Part shown: in pieces, positions 27,815 through 36,346 of the stretch
Layout: every line of letters begins with the position of its first letter
Numbering within the stretch: the first letter of the stretch is position 1
Assembly: GCF_030678875.1 (NCBI RefSeq)
Contig: NZ_JAUUDS010000003.1
Location: forward strand, 248,001 to 312,000
Reading direction: 5' to 3'
DNA: 64,000 bases
From: Sphingomonas aurea
GTDB lineage: Bacteria > Pseudomonadota > Alphaproteobacteria > Sphingomonadales > Sphingomonadaceae
Notes under the pieces: model-generated
The model's input: the letters and a program-made list of their open reading frames with translations, nothing else
Told to the model about the DNA's origin: nothing
The model's database searches: none
Translations under genes and position numbers: made by a program

Positions 27815-30214
27815 TTACATCCGGAAGCGCAGCGTCGCGCCCACCGTGCGCGGGTCGCTGGGGCTGCCCAGCACCAGTCCGGAATTGCCCGCCTGGATCG
27901 TCAGGTTCTGGACATAGTCGGCATCCAGCAGGTTGCGCGCAAAAACGATCAGCTCGACCCCGCTCTCGAAACGATAGCCGATATTGGCGTTGGTCAGGTT
28001 GTAGCCGCCGATCCAGGTGAAGCGCGACAGCGAGGGATCGCCGTTGAAGCCGCTGCGCGACGCAGTGTCGACATGGACGAAGACCTGACCCGTACCGACG
28101 GCGCGGACATAGTCGAGCCCCGCCGTCACCGCCCAGCGCGGCAGCGAGGCGAGGCGGCGGCCGGTCAGGTCGCAGGCGCTGGTCGTCGCCGTCTGCGCCT
28201 CCAGCGGGCACGGGCCGGCCGGATAGCGGGTGTAGCGCCCATCGGCATAGGCGAGTGCGGCGCGCAGCGTCAGCCCGGGCAGCACCCGCGCGACCGCGTC
28301 CGCCTCCACGCCCTTCACCGTCACCAGCGGGATGTTGGACAGGTAGCCGCGCAGCGCCGCGGTCTGGGTCGGGCCGGTGTCGACGATCGTCGCCTGGAAG
28401 TCGCGGACCCGCGTGTGATAGGCATCGACGGCCAGCACCAGCCGCCGTCCGAACGCCTGCGCCTTCACCCCGACCTCGTAGGTGGTGTTGCGCTCCGGCC
28501 GGACGACGGCGGCGCTCAGCGCGGGCTGGTTCTGCGCGTTGAGCGGCAGGCCCGACATGTTGATGCCGCCCGATTTGAAGCCGCGCGCGTAGCTGGCATA
28601 GGTCAGCAGCCCCTCGGCAAGCTCCAGCGCGGCGTTGGCGCGGCCCGACAGGCTGCCGTCCCTGTCATGCGCCTCGTAGGTCTGGCCGCGCAGCACGCCG
28701 AGCCGCGCATTGGTCAGTGCGGTGACCTGCGCCGCCGTGCCGGTGATCGCCGGGCCGCCGGTGTTGAAGGTCGAGTAATAGCCGTCCTTGTCCTCGTGCG
28801 TGTAGCGCAGCCCGCCGGTCAGGGTCAGCGGGTCGAACACGCGCCAGTTGACCTCGCCGAACGCGGCATAGCTCTGCGTGCGGAAGTCGGTGCGGCCGTC
28901 CTGGCCATAGCCGTTCAGCAGGTTGGACGGCACGTTCACCGGCGTCGGATTGGTCGCGCTGGTCGGGATGGTCTGGCCGATCAGCCACCACGCGCCCGCC
29001 GGGCCATAGATCGAGATCGGCCGCCCGACGATCTTCTGCCGGAAGCCGTAGAGGCCGACGACATAGCCCAGCCGCTGCTCCCCGTTCGAGGCCAGCCGCA
29101 GCTCCTGACTGTACTGGTCCTGGCGCGAGGGGATGTGCTGGCTCAGCTGGATCGGCAGGCCGGTATAGTCGCGGTCGTTCTCCGCATCCCAGTTCCAGAA
29201 GCGCCAGGCGGTGACCGAGGTGATCGTCGCCGGTCCGATGTTCCAGTCGGTGATCGCCGCCACCCCGCCCTCGTTGGTGTCGACGCCCAGCGGCCCGTCG
29301 ATGTCGGTCACGCGGTCCCGATAGTCGAACGAGGGCGGCGCATAGCCGAACAGCCGGGCGAGCGCCGGATACTGCCGCGCCGCCGCCCGCCGGCTGGTGC
29401 CGACGCGGAGCGGCACCTGGGTGCAGCAATAGGCCTGGAAGTTGGTGAAGTCGGCGCTGACCCGCATCTGGATGGTGTCGTCCGGCCTGAACAGCAGCTG
29501 CCCGCGCACCGCCTGCGTGCCCAGCGTATTGGCAGCGCGGCCGGTGCGGACATTGTCGAGCACGCCGTCGCGCCGCGTCGACACGCCCGACACGCGGTAC
29601 GCGATCGTGTCGGTGATCGGCCCGGACACCCAGCCCTTCGCCTGGACGAAATCGTAGCTGCCGTACGAGACCTCGGCGAACCCCTCACGCGTGAAGGTCG
29701 GCGCGCGGGTGGTGATGTTGATCGCGCCGGCGGTGGTGTTCTTGCCGAACAGCGTTCCCTGCGGCCCCCGCAGCTCCTCGACCTGCTCGATATCGGCGAA
29801 GTCGAACGCGGCGGTCGCCGGGCGGGCGTGATAGACCTGGTCGACATAGAAGCCGACGCCCGGCTCCAGCCCGTCATTGGCCTGGCTGACCGCGACGACG
29901 CTCGACCCCAGCCCGCGGATGGTGAAGGCGGTGTTGCGCGGGTTGGCGGAGCTGTAGTTCAGGCTAGGGATCAGCGCGGTCAGCCCCTGCGTGTTCACCG
30001 TATAGCTCTGGTCGAGCAGGTCGCCGCCGACCACCGACAGGGCGGCGGGCACGCGCAACGCGTCCTCGGGGCGGCGACGCGCGGTGACGATGACCGGGGC
30101 GAGGCCGTCATCCGCCTCCTGCGCAGTGTCGGCGGCGGCGGTCTGCGCCGCGGCGGGCTGGACGCACCACAGGCAGCCGGACGCGCACAGGGCGGACAGG
30201 AAACGCTTCGTCAT
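27815..30214 (-). CDS. TonB-dependent receptor (outer membrane)
   Basis: A 799-aa outer-membrane transporter. A signal peptide ends in AAAQT near residue 25; PVIVTARRRPEDALRVPAA at about 40-58 is the TonB-box and plug start, the plug carries FTIRGLGSS and GPQGTLFGKNTTAGAINI, and the barrel ends with the usual aromatic-terminated strand GATLRFRM. The sequence is of the broad FyuA/CirA-like class common in sphingomonads, where substrates include plant compounds, sugars and siderophores; none is indicated here. It is the next gene after the phhA-molbindin-modE unit on the same strand, with a promoter-like GTAT-rich stretch between. Confidence 0.92.
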   Translation of the reverse strand: MTKRFLSALCASGCLWCVQPAAAQTAAADTAQEADDGLAPVIVTARRRPEDALRVPAALSVVGGDLLDQSYTVNTQGLTALIPSLNYSSANPRNTAFTIRGLGSSVVAVSQANDGLEPGVGFYVDQVYHARPATAAFDFADIEQVEELRGPQGTLFGKNTTAGAINITTRAPTFTREGFAEVSYGSYDFVQAKGWVSGPITDTIAYRVSGVSTRRDGVLDNVRTGRAANTLGTQAVRGQLLFRPDDTIQMRVSADFTNFQAYCCTQVPLRVGTSRRAAARQYPALARLFGYAPPSFDYRDRVTDIDGPLGVDTNEGGVAAITDWNIGPATITSVTAWRFWNWDAENDRDYTGLPIQLSQHIPSRQDQYSQELRLASNGEQRLGYVVGLYGFRQKIVGRPISIYGPAGAWWLIGQTIPTSATNPTPVNVPSNLLNGYGQDGRTDFRTQSYAAFGEVNWRVFDPLTLTGGLRYTHEDKDGYYSTFNTGGPAITGTAAQVTALTNARLGVLRGQTYEAHDRDGSLSGRANAALELAEGLLTYASYARGFKSGGINMSGLPLNAQNQPALSAAVVRPERNTTYEVGVKAQAFGRRLVLAVDAYHTRVRDFQATIVDTGPTQTAALRGYLSNIPLVTVKGVEADAVARVLPGLTLRAALAYADGRYTRYPAGPCPLEAQTATTSACDLTGRRLASLPRWAVTAGLDYVRAVGTGQVFVHVDTASRSGFNGDPSLSRFTWIGGYNLTNANIGYRFESGVELIVFARNLLDADYVQNLTIQAGNSGLVLGSPSDPRTVGATLRFRM

Positions 30215-30265
30215 CGACCGGGAACCCCTTGGCGGCGCGGTTTGCCCACGCCTTTATGTCCGGTC

Positions 30266-30296
30266 GTATATCGAGTGTGTATCTGCGCGTATATAC
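30266..30296. promoter_or_regulatory. GTAT-rich candidate operator/promoter upstream of the TonB receptor
   Basis: Three GTAT half-sites at 30266, 30279 and 30289; the outer GTATAT (30266-30271) and ATATAC (30291-30296) are inverted. It stands out from the surrounding GC-rich sequence and lies 52-82 bases from the receptor start. ModE sites also contain TATAT half-sites, but the spacing does not match well. Confidence 0.3.
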
Positions 30297-30301
30297 AGCT
30301 T

Positions 30302-30329
30302 CGTCATGCCGGGCTAGTTTGGCATGACG
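30302..30329. repeat. Short hairpin after the ModE-type gene
   Basis: Perfect 9-base arms CGTCATGCC (30302-30310) and GGCATGACG (30321-30329) with a 10-base loop, eight bases past the end of the ModE-type gene. Probably a repeat remnant serving as a 3' end structure. Confidence 0.6.
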
Positions 30330-30336
30330 AAAGGGG

Positions 30337-30708
30337 TCAATGTGTCGGGCGCGGCTCCGGGCGGAGATGGGCGAGCAGCTGCGCACAGGCCGGCCGCATC
30401 GCCAGCGCCGCCGCCTCGTCCTCCAGCGCGCGATAGGCGGCAAGTATCGCACGCCCCGTCTCAGTCACCCGCGCACCGCGCTCCTGCCCACCGCCGCGTA
30501 GCGTCTCGACCAGCACGGGATCGAAGCAGCGGTTCATCTCGTCGACCAGCAGCCAGGCGCGGCGATAGCTCATGCCGATCGCGCGGCCGGCGGCGGAGAT
30601 CGAGCCATGCGCGATGATCGCGTCGAGCAGGTCCGCCTTGCCCGGCCCCAGCGCGAAGCCGTCGCCGCAGGTCAGCTGGACCTTCAGCTTGAGCGGGCCG
30701 ACCTGCAC
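30337..30708 (-). CDS. ModE-type winged-helix regulator without molybdate domains
   Basis: A 123-aa protein equal to the N-terminal half of ModE: KADLLDAIIAHGSISAAGRAIGMSYRRAWLLVDEMN is the LysR-like helix-turn-helix of that family, with a short C-terminal dimer helix. The two Mop domains of full ModE are missing; a separate molbindin gene lies directly upstream. The GTG start at 30706-30708 follows the molbindin stop with one base between. It probably regulates genes for molybdenum use or its own operon; whether molbindin gives it the metal signal is an inference. Confidence 0.85.
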   Translation of the reverse strand: MQVGPLKLKVQLTCGDGFALGPGKADLLDAIIAHGSISAAGRAIGMSYRRAWLLVDEMNRCFDPVLVETLRGGGQERGARVTETGRAILAAYRALEDEAAALAMRPACAQLLAHLRPEPRPTH

Positions 30709-30709
30709 G

Positions 30710-30916
30710 TCATTTGCCGATCATGACGTCGCTGGCCTTGACGACGACGGTCACCGCGTCGCCCTGTGCCAGCGCCAGATCGGCGATCGCCTCCTCGGTG
30801 ATGCTGGCCGTCACGACGTTGCCGCCGCCGATATCGACCTTGATGGTGCCGTTGACCGCGCCGGGGGTGATCGACACGACGGTGCCCGCGATCTGGTTGC
30901 GTGCGCTCAGCTTCAT
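30710..30916 (-). CDS. Molbindin (single Mop/TOBE domain)
   Basis: A 68-aa molybdate/tungstate-binding protein: MKLSARNQIAGTVVSITPG with VNGTIKVDIGGGNVVTASIT and the ending AVTVVVKASDVMIGK is the complete Mop fold. Such proteins assemble as hexamers that store oxyanions. It starts 14 bases after the phhA stop and ends next to the ModE-type gene, so the three form one operon. ATG at 30916 has GAGGACGAG upstream. Confidence 0.92.
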   Translation of the reverse strand: MKLSARNQIAGTVVSITPGAVNGTIKVDIGGGNVVTASITEEAIADLALAQGDAVTVVVKASDVMIGK

Positions 30917-30930
30917 GATCTCGTCCTCGT

Positions 30931-31797
30931 TCAGCCCTTCGCGCGGGCATAGTCCTGTGTGCCGCGATTCAGCACCGTGTCGGTGTCGAGCACCGTCGCG
31001 ACGGGCAGATCGGGCTGCTGCTTCAGCGCGTCGTAGAGCGGCGCGAAGTCGGTTTCCACCGTCAGGCGCAGCAGCTCGTCGAAGCTGGGCACGACGAAGT
31101 AGTTCTGCTGGAAATCGTCGATCCGGTACTCGGTCCGCATCACGCGGGCGAGGTCGAGCATGATCCGGTCGGGACTGGGATCCTCGAGCGCGAAGCGGCT
31201 TTCCGAGAAGCTCGACACGATGCCCGCGCCATAGATGCGCAGCCCCTCCGGCTCGGCGATCAGCCCGAACTCGACCGTGTACCAGTAGAGCCGCGAGAGG
31301 TACTTCAGCGCCCCCAGCCCCAGCGCGCGCTGCCCGCCCCGGCCATAGGCGGCCAGATAGTCGGCGAAGACCGGGTCGGCGAGCATCGGGACGTGGCCGA
31401 ACACGTCGTGAAAAACGTCCGGCTCCTGCAGGTAATCGAGCTGCTCGGGCGTGCGGATGAAGTTGCCGGCGACGAAGCGGCGATTGGCCATGTGGTCGAA
31501 GAACACGTCGTCGGGCACCAGCCCCGGCACCGCCACCACCTGCCACCCGGTCAGTGCCATCAGCCGGTCGGACAGGGCGCGGAAATCGGGAATGCCGGGC
31601 CGGTCGAGCTTCAGCACGTCCAGCCCCTTCAGCCACGCGTTCGACGCGCGACCGGGCAGCAGCTGCGCCTGGCGCGCGAACAGCGTGTCCCAGGTGGCGT
31701 GTTCCTCGGCCGTGTAGCGGTCCCAGTGCTGATCGATCGTCCAGTCGGCGGCGGCCCCCTCGGGCGGCCGGTCGAGGACGTGTGTTTCCTCTGCCAT
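30931..31797 (-). CDS. phhA: Phenylalanine 4-monooxygenase
   Basis: Iron- and pterin-dependent hydroxylase converting phenylalanine to tyrosine; 288 aa, the usual bacterial single-domain length. The metal ligands are present: H130 and H135 in DVFHDVFGHVPML and E176 in YWYTVEFGL. It is the first gene of the operon phhA - molbindin - ModE-type regulator. No 4a-carbinolamine dehydratase (phhB) is adjacent. It is divergent from the DUF2459-like gene with only 21 bases between the two start codons. Confidence 0.95.
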   Translation of the reverse strand: MAEETHVLDRPPEGAAADWTIDQHWDRYTAEEHATWDTLFARQAQLLPGRASNAWLKGLDVLKLDRPGIPDFRALSDRLMALTGWQVVAVPGLVPDDVFFDHMANRRFVAGNFIRTPEQLDYLQEPDVFHDVFGHVPMLADPVFADYLAAYGRGGQRALGLGALKYLSRLYWYTVEFGLIAEPEGLRIYGAGIVSSFSESRFALEDPSPDRIMLDLARVMRTEYRIDDFQQNYFVVPSFDELLRLTVETDFAPLYDALKQQPDLPVATVLDTDTVLNRGTQDYARAKG

Positions 31798-31818
31798 GCA
31801 AAGACCCTAGCATGGGGT

Positions 31819-32478
31819 GTGAGCGAACGGAAACTCCGACGGTTCGGTATCGCCCTGCTGGCGATCGTGACGGTGCCGTCGGCCTATCTGGTCGCCGGCG
31901 CGGTCGGTGGGGCCGTGCCGGTCCATCGCGACTGGCGGCCGGCGGCGGCGGGGGTGACGATCTTCGTCGAGAGCAACGGCGTCCACACCGGCATCGTCGT
32001 GCCCAAGGTCGCCGCCGGCGTCGACTGGCGGCGGCTGGTGCGGGCGCGGGATCTCGCCGATCCGCGCTATGCCGCCTATGACCACCTGTCGTTCGGCTGG
32101 GGCGAGCGCGGCTTCTATCTCGGCACGCCGACCTGGGCCGAGTTGCGGCCCGGCACGGTGCTGGCGGCGGCGCTGGGCAGCGACGATACGCTGGTCCATG
32201 TCGAACACCTGCCCCGCCCCGTGCCGGATCCCGACGTGCGTGCGCTGGTGCTCCGGCCCGAGGAATATCGCCGCCTCGCCGCCTTCATCGCCGGGAGCGT
32301 TGCACCGGACGGCGAGCGGCGGCACGGCTATGCCGGCTATGACGCCTTTTATCAGGGGCGCGGACATTATGACGCGATCCGCACCTGCAACGCGTGGACC
32401 GGCGCGGCGCTGCGCCATGCCGGAGTGAGGATGGGAGCATGGACGCCGTTTCCGGCGACGGTGATGCAGTGGCTGTAG
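31819..32478 (+). CDS. DUF2459 (TIGR02117)-like protein with N-terminal membrane helix
   Basis: A 219-aa protein with an N-terminal membrane segment (IALLAIVTVPSAYLVAGAVGG) followed by a periplasmic domain with IFVESNGVHTGIVVPK, FGWGERGFYLGTPTWAEL and RTCNAWTGAALR. This is the pattern of the DUF2459 family, whose His, Cys and Asn positions resemble NlpC/CHAP-like hydrolases; the function is not established. The GTG at 31819 was chosen because it gives a short cytoplasmic lead before the helix. The next gene overlaps it by 40 bases. Confidence 0.8.
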   Translation: MSERKLRRFGIALLAIVTVPSAYLVAGAVGGAVPVHRDWRPAAAGVTIFVESNGVHTGIVVPKVAAGVDWRRLVRARDLADPRYAAYDHLSFGWGERGFYLGTPTWAELRPGTVLAAALGSDDTLVHVEHLPRPVPDPDVRALVLRPEEYRRLAAFIAGSVAPDGERRHGYAGYDAFYQGRGHYDAIRTCNAWTGAALRHAGVRMGAWTPFPATVMQWL

Positions 32479-33158
32479 CGGCGCCCAGCAAGGCGCTGTG
32501 GGCGGCCGAGGTACCCCGCGCGGCGTGGATGGCGGCGACCTGGTGGCGACACCGCGCCGCGCTCGACGCCGCCCCGCGCGGCGACGGGCGACCGGTGCTG
32601 CTGCTGCCCGGACTGTTCAACTCGGACCGGTCGAACGCGGTGATGCGACGCTATCTGGTCCGTCTGGGCTACCGCGCCGAAGGCTGGGGCCTCGGCCGCA
32701 ATCTCGGCGCGAAGACGGTCGGCGGCGATGCCGAACGGCTGATCGCGCGGGTAGAGCAGGTGGCGCGAATGCACGGACCGGTGACGCTGATCGGCGTCAG
32801 CCTGGGCGGGATCATGGCGCGGCTGGTCGCGCACGAGCGCCCCGATCTGGTGCGCGAGGTGGTGACGGTCAGCTCTCCCTTCGCCGGCAGCGGCCGGGCG
32901 ACGAATGTCTGGCGCGCGTTCGAGCTGTTCACCGGCGAGCGGCTGGATGACCCGGCGGTTGTCGCCCGCTCCGTGCGGATCGCGGGTCCGCTGCCGGTGC
33001 CCGCCACGGCGATCTGGAGCCGCAGCGACGGGCTGGTCGCCGGCACCATCTGCCGCGACGACGCGTGCCGGGCGATCGAGGTGAGGAGCAGCCATCTGGG
33101 CGTGCAGATGCGGCCGGAGGTGCTGCTGGCGATCGCGGAGGTATTGGCGGAGCGATAG
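32439..33158 (+). CDS. Alpha/beta hydrolase
   Basis: A 239-aa protein with VLLLPGLFNSDRSN at 53-66 as the oxyanion region, the nucleophile elbow GVSLGG with S121, and ATAIWSRSDGLV plus SSHLGVQ placing the acid and His. The fold resembles lipase/esterase-like proteins with no cap domain evident. ATG at 32439 has GGATGGGAG upstream and lies inside the end of the DUF2459-like gene, so the two are coupled. Substrate unknown. It converges on an SDR gene, with nine bases between the stops. Confidence 0.85.
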   Translation: MDAVSGDGDAVAVAAPSKALWAAEVPRAAWMAATWWRHRAALDAAPRGDGRPVLLLPGLFNSDRSNAVMRRYLVRLGYRAEGWGLGRNLGAKTVGGDAERLIARVEQVARMHGPVTLIGVSLGGIMARLVAHERPDLVREVVTVSSPFAGSGRATNVWRAFELFTGERLDDPAVVARSVRIAGPLPVPATAIWSRSDGLVAGTICRDDACRAIEVRSSHLGVQMRPEVLLAIAEVLAER

Positions 33159-33167
33159 CGGTAAGCG

Positions 33168-33947
33168 TCACCGCATCCCCGTCCGCCGCATCTGCGCGCG
33201 CAGGCGGCCCGGCAGCCATCGGGCGGCGAAGGTCAGGCGCCGCGCGGTCTTGCCGACCGGCCACAACAGCCGCTCGCCATGCGCGGCCGCCCAGGCGGCC
33301 TCGGCGACCTGCTCGACGGGGGTGAACTCCAGCCCCGCCGCGGTCACCCGCTCACGAACGGTGGCGTTGCTGCCGGTCAGCGTCGCGTTCAGCAGCGGCG
33401 TCTCGATGAAGCCGGGCATCAGCGCGCGCACGCGGATGCCGTCCGCCGCCCATTCGGCGTCGAGCGTCTCGGTCAGGCTGCGCACCCCCGCCTTGGTCGC
33501 GCCATAGATCGCCATGCCGGGGCCACCGTAGATCCCCGCCGCCGACGCGGTGTTGAGCAGGCACGCGTCCTTCGCCCGCGCCAGATACGGATAGGCGAGC
33601 CGCGCCCCGTCGATCACCCCGACCAGATTGATCGCGATCACCCGGTCGATCTCGTCGCCGCCGGTCTGCGCCAGCGGCCCGCCCGCCGGCACCCCGGCAT
33701 TGTTGAACAGCATGTCGAGCGCCCCGCCTTCGCCGCAGAAATCCGCCAGCGTCCGCGCCCAGCCGTCGCGGTCGCGCACGTCCATCACGAACGTCTCCGC
33801 CCCCGCCGGCAGCAGCGCGGCGGTGGCGGCGAGGCCGGCGGCGTCGACATCGGCCAGACCGATCCGCCATCCGCGTGCCGCGAACAGCTGCGCCGTCGCG
33901 CGGCCGATGCCCGATCCGCCACCGGTTATCAGGATGCTGCGCGCCAT
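33168..33947 (-). CDS. Short-chain dehydrogenase/reductase
   Basis: A 259-aa SDR with TGGGSGIG at 8-15, FNNAGVPAGG, Ser in NTASAAGIYGG and YGATKAG as the Tyr-Lys pair. The C-terminus is longer than in FabG and ends in a basic amphipathic stretch (ARWLPGRLRAQMRRTGMR). The start at ATG 33947 has GGAGAG nine bases upstream. It is divergent from the ABC transporter genes with 63 bases between. Substrate unknown. Confidence 0.9.
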   Translation of the reverse strand: MARSILITGGGSGIGRATAQLFAARGWRIGLADVDAAGLAATAALLPAGAETFVMDVRDRDGWARTLADFCGEGGALDMLFNNAGVPAGGPLAQTGGDEIDRVIAINLVGVIDGARLAYPYLARAKDACLLNTASAAGIYGGPGMAIYGATKAGVRSLTETLDAEWAADGIRVRALMPGFIETPLLNATLTGSNATVRERVTAAGLEFTPVEQVAEAAWAAAHGERLLWPVGKTARRLTFAARWLPGRLRAQMRRTGMR

Positions 33948-34010
33948 GGTCTTGCTCTCCATCATATTATCTTTTGACGATGACGATGGCGTCGCCCATC
34001 GTGGCGCCCG

Positions 34011-34760
34011 ATGCAACCGCCCGCCCTCGCCTGGGAACAGGTCACCAAGCTGTACGGCGACACGGCGGCGGTCGCGGACGTGTCTCTGGCGGTCGACGGG
34101 GGCAGCTTCGTCGCGCTGGTCGGCACGTCGGGATCGGGCAAGTCGACGCTCCTCAAGATGGCCAACCGGCTGGTCGAGCCGACGCGTGGCCGCGTGCTGC
34201 TGGGGGGTGAGGACGTGACGCGGGGCCCGGCCCCGGCGGTGCGGCGGCGGATCGGCTATGTCTTCCAGAATATCGGCCTGTTCCCGCACCTGACCGTCGC
34301 CGAGAATGTCGCGATCGGGCCGCGCATCTCCGGGCAGCCGGTGCCCGACGTTGCGCAGCTGCTCGACCTGCTTGAGCTGCCGCGCGACGTCGCGCCGCGG
34401 ATGCCGGCGGAGCTGTCGGGCGGGCAGCGCCAGCGGGTCGGCATCGCCCGTGCGCTGGCGCCGGGGGCGAAGCTGCTGCTGCTCGACGAGGCGTTCGGCG
34501 CGCTCGATCCGGTCACGCGCGACGCGCTGGGGCAGCGGCTCCGCGCGCTTCACGACGAACTCGGCCTGACGACGATCCTGGTGACGCACGACATGGCGGA
34601 GGCGCTGCTGCTCGCGACGCGGGTCGTGGTGATGAAGGCGGGCCGCGTCGTCGCCGACGAGACGCCCGCAGCGCTGCTGGCCGGCGGCGGCGGGGACGCG
34701 GCGCAGGCGCTGGTCGCGGTGCCGCGCGACCAGGCGGCGCGACTGGCGGCGGTGCGATGA
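34011..34760 (+). CDS. ABC transporter ATPase, glycine betaine/choline type
   Basis: A 249-aa ATPase resembling OpuCA/OsmV: Walker A GTSGSGKST at 38-46, Q-loop YVFQNIGLFPHLTV, signature LSGGQRQRVGIARAL, Walker B LLLLDEAFGALDP and switch VTHDMAEA. The regulatory CBS domains present in many betaine ATPases are absent, so it is the short form. Its stop overlaps the next gene in ATGA, pairing it with the fused permease-binding protein. Confidence 0.9.
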   Translation: MQPPALAWEQVTKLYGDTAAVADVSLAVDGGSFVALVGTSGSGKSTLLKMANRLVEPTRGRVLLGGEDVTRGPAPAVRRRIGYVFQNIGLFPHLTVAENVAIGPRISGQPVPDVAQLLDLLELPRDVAPRMPAELSGGQRQRVGIARALAPGAKLLLLDEAFGALDPVTRDALGQRLRALHDELGLTTILVTHDMAEALLLATRVVVMKAGRVVADETPAALLAGGGGDAAQALVAVPRDQAARLAAVR

Positions 34761-36295
34761 GCGGCTTCCTCGCCGCCCTGTCGCGCGTGCCGCCGCTGCT
34801 GGCCGCGCATGTCACGCTCAGCCTCGCCGCGATCGCGCTGGGGCTGGCGATCGCGGCACCGCTGGCGATCGTCGCGGCGCGACGGCCACGGGTGGCGGCG
34901 GTGGCGCTTGGGTTCGCCAGCCTGATCCAGACCGTTCCGGCGCTGGCGCTGCTCGCCCTGTTCTTTCCCCTGCTGCTGCTGGTCGGCGGCGGGGCGCTGC
35001 CGGCGCTCGGCTTTCTGCCGTCGCTGCTCGCACTGACGCTCTACGCGCTGCTGCCGCTGCTCCGGAACGGGGTCGCGAGCCTGCGCGGCATCGACCCGGC
35101 GGTGATCGAGGCCGCGGATGCGGTGGGGATGACGCCGGCGCAGAAGCTGCGGCTGGTCGAAGCGCCGCTCGCCGCGCCTGTCGCGATTGCCGGGCTGCGC
35201 ACCGCGGCGGTGTGGACGATCGGTGCGGCGACGCTGTCGACCACGGTCGGGCAGCCGAGCCTGGGCGACCTGATCTTCGCCGGATTGCAGACGCAGAGCT
35301 GGTCGCTGGTCCTCGCCGGCTGCCTCGCCGCCGCGGCACTGGCACTGGCGGTCGACGCGCTGATGGGGCTGGTCGAGCGCGGCATCGCCGCGCGGCGGCG
35401 CGGGCTTTGGCTGGCGGCGCTCGCGGTGCTGGCGGGCGGGATGCTGGCGGCGACTGCGCCTCTGTGGTGGCCGGCGAAAGGTGGCGACCGGCCACTGGTG
35501 ACGGTCGGCGCGAAGAATTTCGCCGAGCAATATATTCTCGCCCGGCTGATCGGCGACCGGCTGGAACGCGCCGGATATCGCGTCGAATATCGCGACGGGC
35601 TGGGATCGGCGGTGATCTTCGGTGCGGTCGCGAGCGGGGCGGTCGACGTCTATGTCGACTATGCCGGCACGATCTGGACCAACGAAATGAAACGCGCCGA
35701 CGTGCCCGACCGCGCGGCGATGCTGCGTACGATCGGCGAATGGACCGCGCGCACCCGCGGCGTGCGGCTGGTTGCCGCGCTGGGGTTCGAGAACGCCTAT
35801 GCCTTTGCCATGCGCGAGCCGGTGGCGCGGGCACGGGGGATCGCGACGCTCGCCGATCTGGCGGCGCAGTCTCCCTCGTTGCGGCTGGGCAGCGACCTGG
35901 AATTTCTGGAGCGGCCGGAATGGGCGGCGGTGCGGCGCGCCTATCCGATGCGCTTCGCGGCGGCGACGCCGTTCAGCCCGACCTTCATGTATCAGGCACT
36001 GGCGAGCGGCCGGGTCGATGCGATCACCGCCTTCTCGTCCGACGGACGGATCGCGGCGGAGCATCTGCGCGTGTTGACCGATCCGAAGCACGCCATCCCC
36101 GGTTACGATGCGATCCTGCTGGTCGCGCCGGGGCGGGCGAAGGACGCGCGCTTCCTGGCGGCGCTGCGCCCCCTTGCCGGACGGATCGGGGTAGAGGCGA
36201 TGCGGCAGGCCAACTACCGCGTCGATCGCGAGGCGGACAAGCAATCGCCCGAGCAGGCGGCGGCATGGTTGGCGGGGGCGATCAGGTTACAGTGA
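34757..36295 (+). CDS. Fused ABC permease and substrate-binding protein (quaternary amine type)
   Basis: A 512-aa fusion. Residues about 1-215 form an OpuCB-like permease with five or six membrane spans and the EAA-like loop AADAVGMTPAQKLRLVEAPLA; a further span at about 217-235 precedes a periplasmic OpuCC/ProX-type binding domain from about 248 (VTVGAKNFAEQYILARLIGD) to the end. The VYVDYAGTIW and FSPTFMYQAL stretches are typical of proteins binding glycine betaine, choline or carnitine. Together with the ATPase it makes a complete two-gene importer for osmoprotectants or related amines. No osmoregulatory domain is seen. Confidence 0.9.
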   Translation: MSGFLAALSRVPPLLAAHVTLSLAAIALGLAIAAPLAIVAARRPRVAAVALGFASLIQTVPALALLALFFPLLLLVGGGALPALGFLPSLLALTLYALLPLLRNGVASLRGIDPAVIEAADAVGMTPAQKLRLVEAPLAAPVAIAGLRTAAVWTIGAATLSTTVGQPSLGDLIFAGLQTQSWSLVLAGCLAAAALALAVDALMGLVERGIAARRRGLWLAALAVLAGGMLAATAPLWWPAKGGDRPLVTVGAKNFAEQYILARLIGDRLERAGYRVEYRDGLGSAVIFGAVASGAVDVYVDYAGTIWTNEMKRADVPDRAAMLRTIGEWTARTRGVRLVAALGFENAYAFAMREPVARARGIATLADLAAQSPSLRLGSDLEFLERPEWAAVRRAYPMRFAAATPFSPTFMYQALASGRVDAITAFSSDGRIAAEHLRVLTDPKHAIPGYDAILLVAPGRAKDARFLAALRPLAGRIGVEAMRQANYRVDREADKQSPEQAAAWLAGAIRLQ

Positions 36296-36297
36296 TC

Positions 36298-36326
36298 CGT
36301 CATCCCGGGCTCGTCCCGGCATGACA
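36298..36326. terminator. Hairpin between the convergent transporter and purU genes
   Basis: Arms CGTCATCCCGGG (36298-36309) and CCCGGCATGACA (36315-36326), pairing at 10 of 12 positions, fill the gap between two converging genes. It is of the CGTCATnCCGGG repeat type and may end transcription from both sides. Confidence 0.55.
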
Positions 36327-36346
36327 TGAATTGTGATGACCGCGTT

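Noticed and set aside
28073..30436. Open frame of 787 codons opposite the TonB receptor
   Set aside because: Antisense shadow; the opposite frame shows a full receptor with signal peptide and plug.
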